Assembly: GCA_032164245.1 (NCBI GenBank)
Contig: JAVMKO010000003.1
Coordinates: forward strand, 3,668,651-3,732,650
DNA length: 64,000 nt
Direction of reading: 5' to 3'
Source: Sternotherus odoratus
Lineage: Eukaryota; Chordata; Testudines; Kinosternidae
Under the pieces are notes generated by a model, which made no database searches, had not been told where the DNA came from, and saw only the letters and a program-made list of their open reading frames with translations. The number at the start of each line of letters is the position of its first letter. Position 1 is the first letter of the stretch. The position numbers and the translations under genes are program-made. This document shows, one piece after another, positions 12,901 to 24,900 of the stretch.

Positions 12901-15900
12901 AGAGAATTAACTCAGCCAGGGTCCGACAGGGAGTCTGTAGCAGAGCTGGGAACAGAATCCGATGTCCTAGCCCAGCATCTTATCCCCTGGACCATGCAGG
13001 ATGTAGTGAAGTGAGACCAGCAGCACCTGAATCAGCCAAGGAGACTAACTGGTCTCACGTCTCTATATCCAACATGCATTTAGCTAAATCTGACTTCTGA
13101 GCCCACAGACTTGATCCTGATTTCCAAAGGGGCTGGGTACCCATCAACAGTCTGACCAACTCTTGTGATTGCATTACGAGTTTTGTCAGATTTGGGGGGG
13201 GGGTTCCCCTAAAATCCCCAACTCCTGGAGTCTCGTTATTTCATGAAACTCCGCTGTTTTTAAAAAATATATGTTTCTAGCTCGTAGGGTTTCAGAAAAA
13301 GTAGCTCGAAGAGGTGCCCGACCGTGACCGAACGGTTCAAAGAGGAAAGACGACAGAATGTTTTTTCTTTCAGTCTCATGGTTTCTGGGGACCGGACAGC
13401 TGATTTTTGAATCCTTAGGGTGGCAATGGCAGCTGCAGGTGCCCTACACCTCCGATTACCGAGCCCTTGCTGGCTTAGGAGAAGCCCCTAAGGATTTAGG
13501 GATCCCAAAAGAGTGGCCACTTTTGCAAACTTTGCCTTAAGTGGCCGTGTCCCTTTAAGACCCCTTCACCTTTCTGACACCGCAGGATCCAGCCACTGAA
13601 CACCAAAGAGCCCCCGTCTTTCTCGCCCGTCTCCCGCTCTGCCAGCGCGCCAACCCCGCTCCGACAGACGCCACTTGCAGAGCGAGAAACAACAGAGGTT
13701 CCACATTTCCCCCTCCTGCTTTCACCGGCTCCATCCCCATATCTCCGCTACTGATTCCATTCGTTCCCCCTCTCATCCTCTCTCGACAGCTCTGTTCCTC
13801 CTGCCCTTCCTCCATGCCCATCTCTCCCTCCTCTGCCACACACCCATTCACCCCATTGGGTTTCTCTTACCCTCGTCCCATCCATCTCTCCCTCTGCCCC
13901 TCACCTCTGACTGGATCCGTCCTTCCTGCTCTGTGTCTCACTGCACACCCCTCAGTCTCTCTCTCTGCCCCTCACCTCTGACTTCACACACACCCGTCTT
14001 CCTCCCCCAGCTCTGCCCCTCTTCCACTTACCGATCTCCAGGGCACAGAAGAAGCTATTCCCCGTGGCTAGGTTTGGGGATGGAGGGGGCTCCCTGCTTC
14101 CCCAGTCCTGGGCTCCCCACGGACAGCTCTGACGATGCCCCCAATCCTGATCCACAGCCCCCCAGCTATTCTCGTCATGAGCTGTGCCCCTACCCCAACT
14201 CTACTTGTGTCCCTTCATCCTGGCCTGCAATGCCCCCCACCCCCCCACTCCTCCCCAGTATTCCAGGCCTGAGCCTCTCCCAATCAGAGATTTTCCGACA
14301 CCCCTGGGTGGGTCAGAGATGTGACTAGAGAAGGACGAAATTACGATCCACTTGTGATCTGGGCACGGCTTGAACCTGGCTCTCCAGGGGGAAAAGCTGG
14401 TGTACGAAGACACTCGTGGGCCCCTGCGTATTGGAACGGGCAGAGTCGAACCAGGATCTCATTACACGGCAAAGGTTTGCTGGAGAAGGGGGGAAGCGGG
14501 GTGTGTGTGGAGACAACCCCCATGCGTGAGAAGATAGGACGAAAGGCTCAGCCTTGCCCAGGCTGCTACTTACCGAATTTGTACCCAGGATCTGCAGGTT
14601 GGGCTTCTCGGACTCCAGCAGCTTCGCCACCATCTTCAGGAAGCTCTCCACAAACAGGTTGATGCTCTGGCAGTGACAGGCCATTAGCAGCTGGTCCAAG
14701 GCTTCCATAGCAATGCACACGTACCTGAAGAAACAGCATATTGCAGAAGTCACTCACTTGGCAGGGAAGGAGGCTGAGCGATTAGAGCAGCGGGGGACCC
14801 CTAAGGTCAACAGCCAGCTCTGCTACTGACTCACTCTGCCACCCTGAGGCAGTCACTTCACCCCATCCGTGCCTCAGTTTCCCCATCTGTAAAGGAGGGT
14901 TACTACTGACCTACTGCACAATACACCGCGAAGGAATCGGCTCCTCAGTTCAATTCATTGATGTTTGTGTATGAAGATCTTTGGACGCCACGATAACACC
15001 GGGCCCAGTCCTCAGCTGTCAACGGAGCCCTGCTGATTGACACCAGCTCAGGATCTCGCCCAGGCTGTACTATAGCGTTACGGGGAATTTGTATTAAACC
15101 ACCAGTTTTGCTTCTGAAAGGGTTAATCTGCTCCCAGCGCCCATTACCCTGCAAGAGGCTGCTGGGGAAATAATTGCAATGGTGCAAACTGAGGGTTGAG
15201 AGGAGTTCTGGTGGGGACTAAGCAGCAGGAAGAGCTACTCGGAAAAGCAATACAACGATTCTCTTTACGTGTTAACCAACAGCCCCACAGGCCCAGAGAA
15301 CTCCAGGAGGCAGCAACAGAACAGGGGCTGAACAGTTTTCCAAAGCTACCCAACAGGTTCTGGAATTGGTCTTCCTACTTAGCATCTCACGCGGAGACCA
15401 GGGGGACGTGTAAAAGACCAGAAAATCTAATATCCTGAGCCTCACGACTGGAGGCAGGGCAGAAGCACAACTCGATAGCAAGATGGAGCACTGCGGGGGA
15501 AGTCAGACGTGCCCCCACCCACAGCGATGGCTCAGAGCCCTGCTCCCGCTCAACGGCTGCGAACATTGGCAGCTGGACTCGGGTCTCTTTGCCGGAGGTG
15601 AAAAGACCATTTGCCTCCTCCCGATAAAGAGCAGCAGGAAACAATCGCCTGGTACTAGTCGTGCTACAAATGTCTTCTCCATCTTCAGCTGTACAATCTT
15701 TGGGGCAGGGAATCTAGCAGACCAAGGTCTAATGTGATCCAAACGCTGGACAAATTCAGAGCGGAAATAAGGTGTGGGTTTTTTAACTGGAACGGTAATG
15801 AATTGATAGACCAGCTTACCAAGGCTCGCAGAGATTCACGATCGCTTGGCAATTCTTAAATCAAGACTGGATTTTTTATTTTTTTAAGATGTGCTTCAGA

Positions 15901-18900
15901 CTCCGGGATCACAAGGGTCCCTCCTGGCCGTGACTCCATGAACCTAGTCGGTGCATTTTGCATGCAGAGACTCAACTAAATCAGATTCTGAACAGAGTTC
16001 GTTACATGGGCACAACCCCCTTGTGTTTCAGTATAAGGGAGCTTTCCAGCTAGTCGGCTTATTCCAGTTCGAAAGCTTACTCCGCTTATGATGAGTCCAG
16101 CAGGCCTTATTACCGCGCCGTACAAATCATCCGTACTGCCGCCCTCACGCCCCATGGACAGCCAGTAAACTCTCCGGCAGCCCTGATTTTCCAGAGAATG
16201 CCGGGATAAAAGGCACTGCCGGTCACCATCCCCAGCTCTGATGGATCACGGGCGAGGGTGAACACCACATCAGGCATCTTACCGACAACATCCCCTCAAA
16301 GGTCAGGCCCCCGCCGCTCCCTGAGGTCAATGAGCCTGGCAGGTGCGTCTCAGCTCCGGGGGCTGAGCCAACAAAGAACACCTGAGGGAGAAGTAGAACG
16401 CCGCCTCGCCAGACCGTTTGCAGGGAGTCGTCACCGCCGGTCTTTTAAGGTCACTTCTTAAATCGCTTTTCTAGTGCTCCTGTATTTGAACAGGAGAGAA
16501 GAGACGGAAGAGCCTGGGAACATCTGGGTCTGAGCCGCTCTCGGACACACACTCCCGGGCAGGCTGCCTGATTAGGTTCCAATTTCCAAATGTGTTCGGT
16601 GTCACCTCTGGTTTCCAAGACAAATTGAATCTGGTTGTTCGGATGCGACTCGGGGGGTTTCGGTGCACGCAGGCTGCACATGGCTCTGGGCTCTGGACTA
16701 CTTCTCTGGTTGGCTAGTCTTATGACAAAGAGACAGGCCAAGCAGCCTTCAGACCCTGCAGGCATGGGCTGCCCCAGAAATGGATGTATTGCCCGTCCCC
16801 AAATTAAAGTGCACGAGCAACCCAGAGTCAGGTCCTGAGCGGGTATAAATCAGCGCAACACCATTGAAGTCAATGGAGCTGCAGCAATGCAGAGTCGGTG
16901 GGGCGATTTCCCAGCCAGAGCCAGGCCTGACAAATGGACCGGGGATTGGCAGACAAAACGGCGTTCCAGACACAGCGGTCGGACTTCGGCGTTACCCCCG
17001 GGAAATCAGCTCCCATCCCATGACCTGAGCAAAGGCGTCAGCCGGCCCCCTGACAAGGTTTATGTCCAGGGAAGGCACGTGTGAGAAATGCAGATCTAGT
17101 CCCAGACCCCTGGCAGCAGACAGTCTAGTGGTGAGGGCACGAGAGTTTGTAATTTCCAATCCTGCCTGAGACACTCGCCCCATGTGTGGCCCGGGGCAAA
17201 TCCCATCACCTGTCTGTCCTCGTTTCCCTCACCTTACGGGGCTGCTGGGAGGATGAGTTGGCTAATGTCAGCAACATGCTTTGCAGTGAGCGAGAAGCAT
17301 TAGGACAGCCCCCCCGCCCCCCTTGGGCGTCCCTGTTCCATCTCTCAGATGCTGTTCTCGGGGCTCAGACTTTTCAGATGTTATTTTGAACATGGCCTCC
17401 CCCCCCCCATCCCCCACGCAAGCACGTAATGAGAATGATTTGGCTCTTTGCACAGCTGCTCTGGCTTCAGCTAACAGATGTTTGGCATCAGGTGCTGCCA
17501 CACAGATTTGATTCAAATCATTTTTTAAAAACCCAACACGTTGACAATCTTCTGTCTCCCAGCGTCAGCACCTTCTCCAGCTGTTTGTGCTTGGAATGAT
17601 CAGTGCAACCCCCAAGCTAGACTCGGGGGGGGGGGGAGGGGGGCATTCTCTATCTACGGTCCTTATATGGCTCCTATCACTGAAGAACCCTCACAACCCC
17701 CCTGGAAGGGTGTTATCCCCATTGTACAGATTGAAAAACTGAGGCATGGAGCAACTAAGTCACTTGCCCAAGGCTATACAAGGAGTCTTTGTCAACACAG
17801 GGACTTGAACCCAGGTCTCCGAAGCCCTAGCTACAGCTCTAACCACTAGATCACCCTTCCTCTTCTCTAGCAGCACGACAGGAGCCCCTCCCCTAAGTGT
17901 GAACGGGTGTTACTCATACCCTAGGAAAGAAGAATAGGGCCGCAGGGACTTGCAGCCAGTGCTGCCCATGCACAGAGTGCTGCTGTGAGCGACCTAAGGG
18001 CCTGGCCCGCAGGGTGTTAACCCCTTAGATCTCCCCTAGGCACACAGGGCAGAGGGAGTGGAGAGTCAAGGAGAGGGGCCCCACCAGCTCAGAAGGAACA
18101 CAGGCAATCCCGGAGCAGCGGCTCCTTCAGCGGGTGACGACGGCCCCAGGGAAGGTGAACTCCTCCTGCTATTGGTGGACCGACAGGGGAGGGGGTTGCT
18201 GATGGGTTCCCCCCTCTAGGTCACTGCCTCCTCCCCCGCAGCCTGGGCCGTGTTCCAGACGGACCAGCAGCCCACTGGGCCACCTCCCCCTGTTAAAGGT
18301 GAGGCCCGCCCCCTTTAAACGGGAACCCGGCAGACTCCTTGCAAGCGCGGCGGCCTCTGTTCCTGGCTCAGGGTGTGATCTCGGGCCAGGTCGTCAGCTG
18401 CTGTACGTCAGCGCGGCTCGGAACGCTAGGTGCTACTAGGGTGACCAGGCAGCAAATGTGAAAAATCGGGATGGGGGTGAGGGAGAATAGGAGCCTATAT
18501 AAGAAAAAGACCCCAAAATCGGGACTGTCCCTATAAAATCAGGACGTGTGGTCACCTTCGGTGCTACGCTGAGTTACGACAGCAGGTGTCTGGCCCAGTA
18601 AAGAGAACGACACTTTGACCCCCACCTCCTCCTTCACAGTCTTCACTGAAACCTCACTCCACACCTGTCCCTTCCCACCTTCCTCACCCCCTTCCCCTGC
18701 CGCTTAACTAATCCGCTCCTAACTCCAACCACCCGCCTCCCAAAAAACTCATGGGACCCTCACATGGATCATGCCATTCATCTAGGAGACCCCTTCCCCT
18801 CCCCTTTGTCTGGCCTCTCCGTTTAGATCCTAAGCTCGTCAGAGGCAAAGGTTATGTACTACTCGGGGTCTGTACAGCGTCTAGCACAGGGCCCTGATCT

Positions 18901-21900
18901 CAGGGTGTCCCTGGGCAGGACCGTAACAAACATGATTCCTAAAAGCATCCTCCTTTATCAGCTCTGAGCTCCAGCTCTCCCCACCCCCTCAGCCAAAGAG
19001 GAAGGATGATATTTGCCAGTCTCCCGAGGGTGTCCTGAGCCTTAATTAATGTTTGTAAAGTATGTGAGGATGTGGGGATGACAGCACTATTAATATCCTT
19101 CTAGAGAGAGGCTCTCTTCATTCAACAGAGATTAGCATTGGCTTTCAGAGAGGAGAAGAGGGTAAAAAACAAAAAAAACTCCATTCCAATTCACTCCGAG
19201 TTAGAAAGCAATCACATGAAAGGAAGAAATAGGATGGGCGAGTAAGGCCCACCAGGATAGATCGTGTCACAAAGAGGTCCAGTGAGCAGCCAAGACAACC
19301 ATGGATACAAGAATACAATGTACGTACATCTCATGTCCTCGCTCCTTAAAGATCCCAGATTTAGTAGCCTTGATCACATGCAACAATGACCATATCGCTC
19401 TGGAAGGGAGAAAACTACGAGCATCAAAGGAAGAGAAACTCCAAGAAAAGATTTCTAGTACGAGCAGAAAATTATCTGCAGATGGAGGCTCTGTTTGCAC
19501 GGGCCGCCGCCTTGCCTAAATGTTAAGCTAATGCAGATGAAAAAAATACACCCTCAGAAACAACGGACAGAGTGAACAGGCAATCAGCTGCTAAATACGT
19601 CAATGCACCAAATCCCATTGTAAAAGCAAACTAGGAAACGTATTGCACAGCGAGTACAGTTGAGTACGAACACCCAAACATGCAGAGGAGAGAGACAGAG
19701 AGCCCCACACAGCCAGAAGAAATGAGTCGCGTTCAACAGACTTTAACCTTCCCCCTTCAGAAGTACTAAAGATTTATACAGCGGTGAAAATCCATCCGCA
19801 CACTGGTGCCAAGTGCCAGCGCAGAACTGCTGATCAACGGAGTGCCAACGGCAGCCGAGATCTTAGCCCACTACAACGTGCCGGTCTGCAAGCAGAGACA
19901 TTTAGCTGCAATGCAGGCAGCGTGTCTGAGGTGCCTTTGTGCGAATAAGACACCCGCAGAAGCCCCCCCCAAAAAAGGTGGATGGGGTGAGAGTGAAAGA
20001 CGCACTGTATACAACATGCAAAGCCAGCTACCTTGCTGCAGATGTGTACCTGGAGGGGGAAAAGGGAAGAGAAAACTGCAATAGATAGCCAGATACTCTT
20101 CCCCATAGAAACAGACACCCCCCCCCCCCCCGCTGTCCTGAACTCCCCAAAGGGTGCCAGGCCTAGTTCATGGGGTTGTCTCTCAATTCTGCGGCAAAAG
20201 GGAAGACTCTGGTGCTAAGGCCTAGGCCCCGGAGTCAAGGAGCACATGGGGTCCTGGCACATAAGCAAGGTGGGGGTTTGACAAGTTGGTAGGTGGCCTG
20301 ACTCTGCTCTCACTCACCCCAGGATTAGACCAGTGTCGCTCCATTGAAAACGCTCCTGTTCACACTGGTGTGGAACATAGTGGGACCAAGCCCAACTGTG
20401 TGTATTTTAAAACGGCATCCTGAACCATATATTACAGCATCTGAAAGTCTATTTCGGGGACAACTGAACACAGGGGTGGCCCAACGGGCCAAATGGGACT
20501 CTGGAAGTCCTGGTGTGAGATCAACACCTCCTGCCAGCCAGTAGCCACTGGGTTCTATTGCAGGCAATCTCAAAAAACAAGCAGTTTCTAGGGGATTATT
20601 AAGGAAACCACAAGTGCAAGTAAATCAGATCACAGAGGTCTCCCCGCGGGCGATAGCATGACCACCCATTGCCGAGTGATTCTGCAATAAAGACTAACTT
20701 TATTTGACAAGGCGGGAGATCAGCGAACACACACTAAACTCTGCAGGTCTCCCGGGGCTGTTTATTCTGGACCGGCAATTCATTGCTTTTGAGTTTAGGT
20801 CACAGCAGGATGCGGGTCTGAAGAAGCGTGTCAATTCCAACTGGTGATGACCCCAGCTTGATTTCGGGGATTAGCAAAAGACTTGAAATCTGCCCTCCTG
20901 CAGGGAAGGAACCAAGGCACCAAGTCAATTCCAGGCCTGTACTGGGGGGGAACAGTGCACAGAAAGTCTGGCATCCGATCTCAAACTCTCTTCAAGTCAT
21001 TCTTCTGAGTAGCATGCACAGCCTCGTTAGCATAGCAGGCTTTGAGGGTTTTTCAACTTTTTCACTTCTTAGGAGCACCTCTCTGCCTCCTCTTCCCAGA
21101 GGATGAAAGCCAAACTGAACTTCCCACCATCTTGGCTTTGATCCTGAGACAAAGAAAACGAATCTCTCCATTATTTCAAAGCGCGATCCCTTCTGCACTC
21201 TTCCAGCACTTGGCATCTCTAATCAGAGCAGCTGTCTAGTCTTAGCAACTGCTCTGCTACCAAAGGGATAGGTTTGTAAACAACGCAAGTCCCAGACATG
21301 GCACTAAAAGACAGATGGAGAAAAATGAAAAAGGAGAATACAGAATCCAGTCAATTGGCTGAGCCAAAAACCCTGCAACATCAAGGGAACAAATGAACTA
21401 CAGTTTCTCGTCCTTAAATAGGTCCCATTCTCTATTGCCCCAGAAAGAGATGTTAAAGTGAGCCCTACAACAAGGCAATAATTGGTACCGGGGGGGGGGG
21501 GGGGGGAGGGGGAGGGAAATCTTACAATCACAGAACCCCAGAAATGTAGGACTGGAAGGGACCTCAATATGTCATCTAGTGAAGTCCCCTGCATTGAGGC
21601 AGGACCACGTATTATCTAGACCAGGGGTGGGGAACCTTTTTTTCTGCCAAGGGCCATTTGGACATTTATAATGTCATTTGCGGGCTGCTCCCCTCCCTCC
21701 CCTCACCCCCCCCCCCAAGGAAGCCCAGGCTGGCAACGGGAGCTGAGACCCCAGCTGGCAAGGGGCCAGCGGGGGAAACCCCAAAGCAGTGGCAGGCGGA
21801 GTGCTTAGCCCTGCACTGCTTTGGGGTTTCCCCCGCTGGCCCCTGCCCCAGTCAGCTCCTGCTATCAGCCTGGGTGTAGGAGGTGATTTTCCTTTACCCC

Positions 21901-24900
21901 CACCCAACCTCCCCCCATCTAACCGCCTTCCCTCCCCCACCCCTGCCTGGCCCAGCCCATCCCACCGAACCTAACCTCCTCCCCCCTCCCAACCCAGCCT
22001 CTTGCCCCCCATGCCTGACCCACCCAGCCCAGCCTCCCCCCCACCAAACCTCCTTCCCTCCCGCACCCACGCCTTGCCCACCCCGCCCAGCCTGGCTTCC
22101 CCCCCACCGCCCCCTTGCCTGCCCCCCAGCCCAGCCTCCCCCCCCCCACACCCCCTTGACCGTCGGCTCCCCGCTGCTCCCCCAGGCGTGAGCCGTCCTC
22201 GCCCGGTGGCCGGCGGCTGCGGCCCCACCGCCACGGGCCGCACAGAATGATTTGGCGGGCCATATAAGGCCCGCGGGCCGGAGATTCCCCACCCCTGATC
22301 TAGACCATCCCTGAGAGATATTTATCTAACACGTTCTTATAAACCTCCAATGACAGAGATTCCACCACTTCCCCGGGCAAATTTATTCCAGTGCTTAACC
22401 ACCCCGACAATCAGGAAGTTTTTCCTAATGTCCACCCTAAACCTCCCTTGCTGCAGTTTAAGCCCATTGCTTCTTGTCCTGTCCTCAGAGGTTAAGGAGA
22501 ACAATTTATCGCACTTCTCCTTATAACAACTTTTTACGCTCTTGAAGACTGATCATCCCCTCTCCGTCTTCTCGTCTCCAGTCTAAACAAACCCAGCTTT
22601 TTAAATCTTCCCTCATAGATCAGGTTTCCTGGACCTTTTATCGTTTTTGTGGCTCCCCAACTTGTCCACAGCCTTCCTGAAATGTGGCGCCCAGAACTGG
22701 ACACAAGTACCGTAATTGAGGCCTTATCATGCTGAGCAGAGTGGAAGAATTACTTCTTGCATCTTGCTTCCAACCCTCCTGCTAATACACTGGTTATGTG
22801 AAAAGCAAATTGTGAGCCTAAGTCTCCTCCTCTTCCATGCAGCTGGCCTCCTCATTTCTACCAGTGCAAAGTGAACGTACAACACGACCTGTGCTTCTCC
22901 CTTACACTGGTGGCAGCTGTGCACACTCACTTTGCAAAGTGGCAGATGGATGGTTACTAATGGGCCAGGAGATGGAGAAGCCGTCCCTACGGCTTTATTA
23001 AGCCGCGGTTTTGATGACCATTTACACATAGTGCGCAGGCGAAGGGGCAGTGTGGTATGGTGTGATTCATGAGGATTGTACCACAGGAGCCAGCGGTACA
23101 ATCCGATGGAACTCCATCTGCACAGAGGCGCATAGCCAAAGGAACAGGCTCGACAGAGACAGTCGGACTTGGGGCCCCATGAACGATTAAAGAATTAGAA
23201 CATGCCTTGTAGTGACTGAACTCCTTGAATCAATTTAGCTTAACAAACGGAAGGTTAAGTACATACATGTGGAGCAGAAATTTGATAATAGAGGGTTCTT
23301 TAAGAGGCATAGTAAGATCTAATGGCTGGAAGTTGATGCTTCAGACTAGACATAAGGTGCACATTCTTAACAGTGAGGATAATTACCCTTTGCAACAACT
23401 GAGGGATTCTCCATCACTGGCATTTTTTAAAAACCAGGCGTGAATGTTTTTCTAAATTTCTAAAACATCATTCAAACCGAGATTAATTCAGGGAAGTTCT
23501 CTGGTCTGTGTTATGCATTTGGGCAGAATGGATGATCACAACGGTCCCCTCGGACCTTGGACCCGATGAAGGTCACAGATGTCCATGAGTCCGCATAAAC
23601 CAGAAATGAGGAGACTCTGTTTTCATTTTTAAAAAAAAAGGGGAAAAAAAGGATACTTCTCGCCATTTTCCCTGAGCAGAGTCTTTAAAAAGTCACTGAG
23701 AGAAACAGGCTACTCCTGCCGCAAGAGATGGGCTGGGGAAAGTTCTAAAGATCTCAGACACTTGGTATGTAAAGAGCCTGCGGTGTAACCCAGCCTCAAA
23801 TCACCCACCAACCCACCAAATCCTGGCGCCTGTCCACGCACAGCGCTCTAGCAATGGTGGGCAGGAATCGGTTGTTTTGCAGTCCTGCCTCTCAGTGCTA
23901 TGGTTGACTTTGGATAAGTAGCAGCTGTGGCAAGCCTCTTACAGCTTCTAGCTACCATAGGGAGAGGTGCTTTGGAAATCCACATGCATGGATGAATGGG
24001 TACTTTGCGCTTGGCGTAACGCCATGCGTGCATAGGTGCAGAGGAGAATGGCACAGTAGTGCAATTCCTAGTCTCACACCAAGTGTAGGCTCATAAGTGA
24101 CAAGATACCATCGTCTAGGTGTAATCTGATGTGTGTGTAGCTGTCCAGGCAACAGAGAACACAGTAGTTTGGGTGTTCCCCAGGACATGTGTCTATTTCA
24201 GCTCTTAGTGCGCCAAGTCATCCCATCAGCGTCATTCAGTCTTTGCCTGGACCTTCTCCCGTATGTTCTGGGCCCTCGCTCTCTAGCCACACACCGTAAT
24301 TATTGCTGCGAGTCGGTGTCATGCTGCTCCTTACCCATATCGATGCCGCCCCACGTCTCGGATCAGCCTCTCCGAAAGGTAGGCGCCGATGCGGTCCAGC
24401 TTCTCCGGTGCAGACAGCGCGTAGAAGGTCAGCTTCTCCATGTTGGTTTTTACCAGCCCATCCTGGAAAACAGACCGACACGGGGTTTGCATTTTAAATT
24501 CCCAAGGAAGGAGACCCAGAAGGGGCTACGGAGCTTTCGGCCTCCAGGTTGAAATCGACAGCACTGGAAGTCACTCAAATTGCCAGGCTGGGTTTGACCA
24601 ATAGTCTAATTAGTCAATTAGCATCTAACGCTGGCCAGATTCTTGATGATTCAGAGGAAGGTGCCAGACACCCCCTGGTCAGCTGTCAGTATCCGTTAGC
24701 ATCGAGGTATCTGCTGGCCAGCGGCCTACGTGAAACAAGTGGAGGAGTCACTGCGACTCCCAGCCCGCACTTCACAGCTGGCTCCTCAGTCCAGAGTCAA
24801 AGGACTGACTAGACAAGGCTGAACTAGCTGCATAGTGAGTTCTCGGGTCATGCCTGGAGCCCCTGTGGAACCTGGGCTGGGAATAAACAGAGACCACTGC

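Larger units (their letters stand above)
946..14573 (-). other. EFR3B: EFR3B intron 4
   Basis: A 13.6-kb intron. It holds two hAT-like elements (1664-2596, 7656-8315), a CR1 inverted pair (4100-5740), a 39-bp tandem repeat, and MIR fragments. I see nothing recognisable in 960-1655, 2610-4090, 5745-7030, 8330-10825, 11050-11930 and 13000-13670. Bases 13675-14030 are pyrimidine-rich with a partial duplication of period 71. Confidence 0.85.
14725..24334 (-). other. EFR3B: EFR3B intron 3
   Basis: A 9.6-kb intron with MIRs, three CR1 fragments (one split by a hAT element), a LINE 3' tail near 18822, a 123-bp mini-transposon, and homopolymer C/G tracts at 20120 and 21490-21506. I see nothing recognisable in 15950-16820, 17870-18430, 18955-21485, 22800-23285 and 23600-24330. 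Confidence 0.85.

Noticed and set aside
13675..14328. 217-codon plus-strand frame
   Set aside because: Low-complexity pyrimidine-rich stretch giving a Ser/Pro/His/Leu-rich product with a partial 71-bp duplication; no domain.
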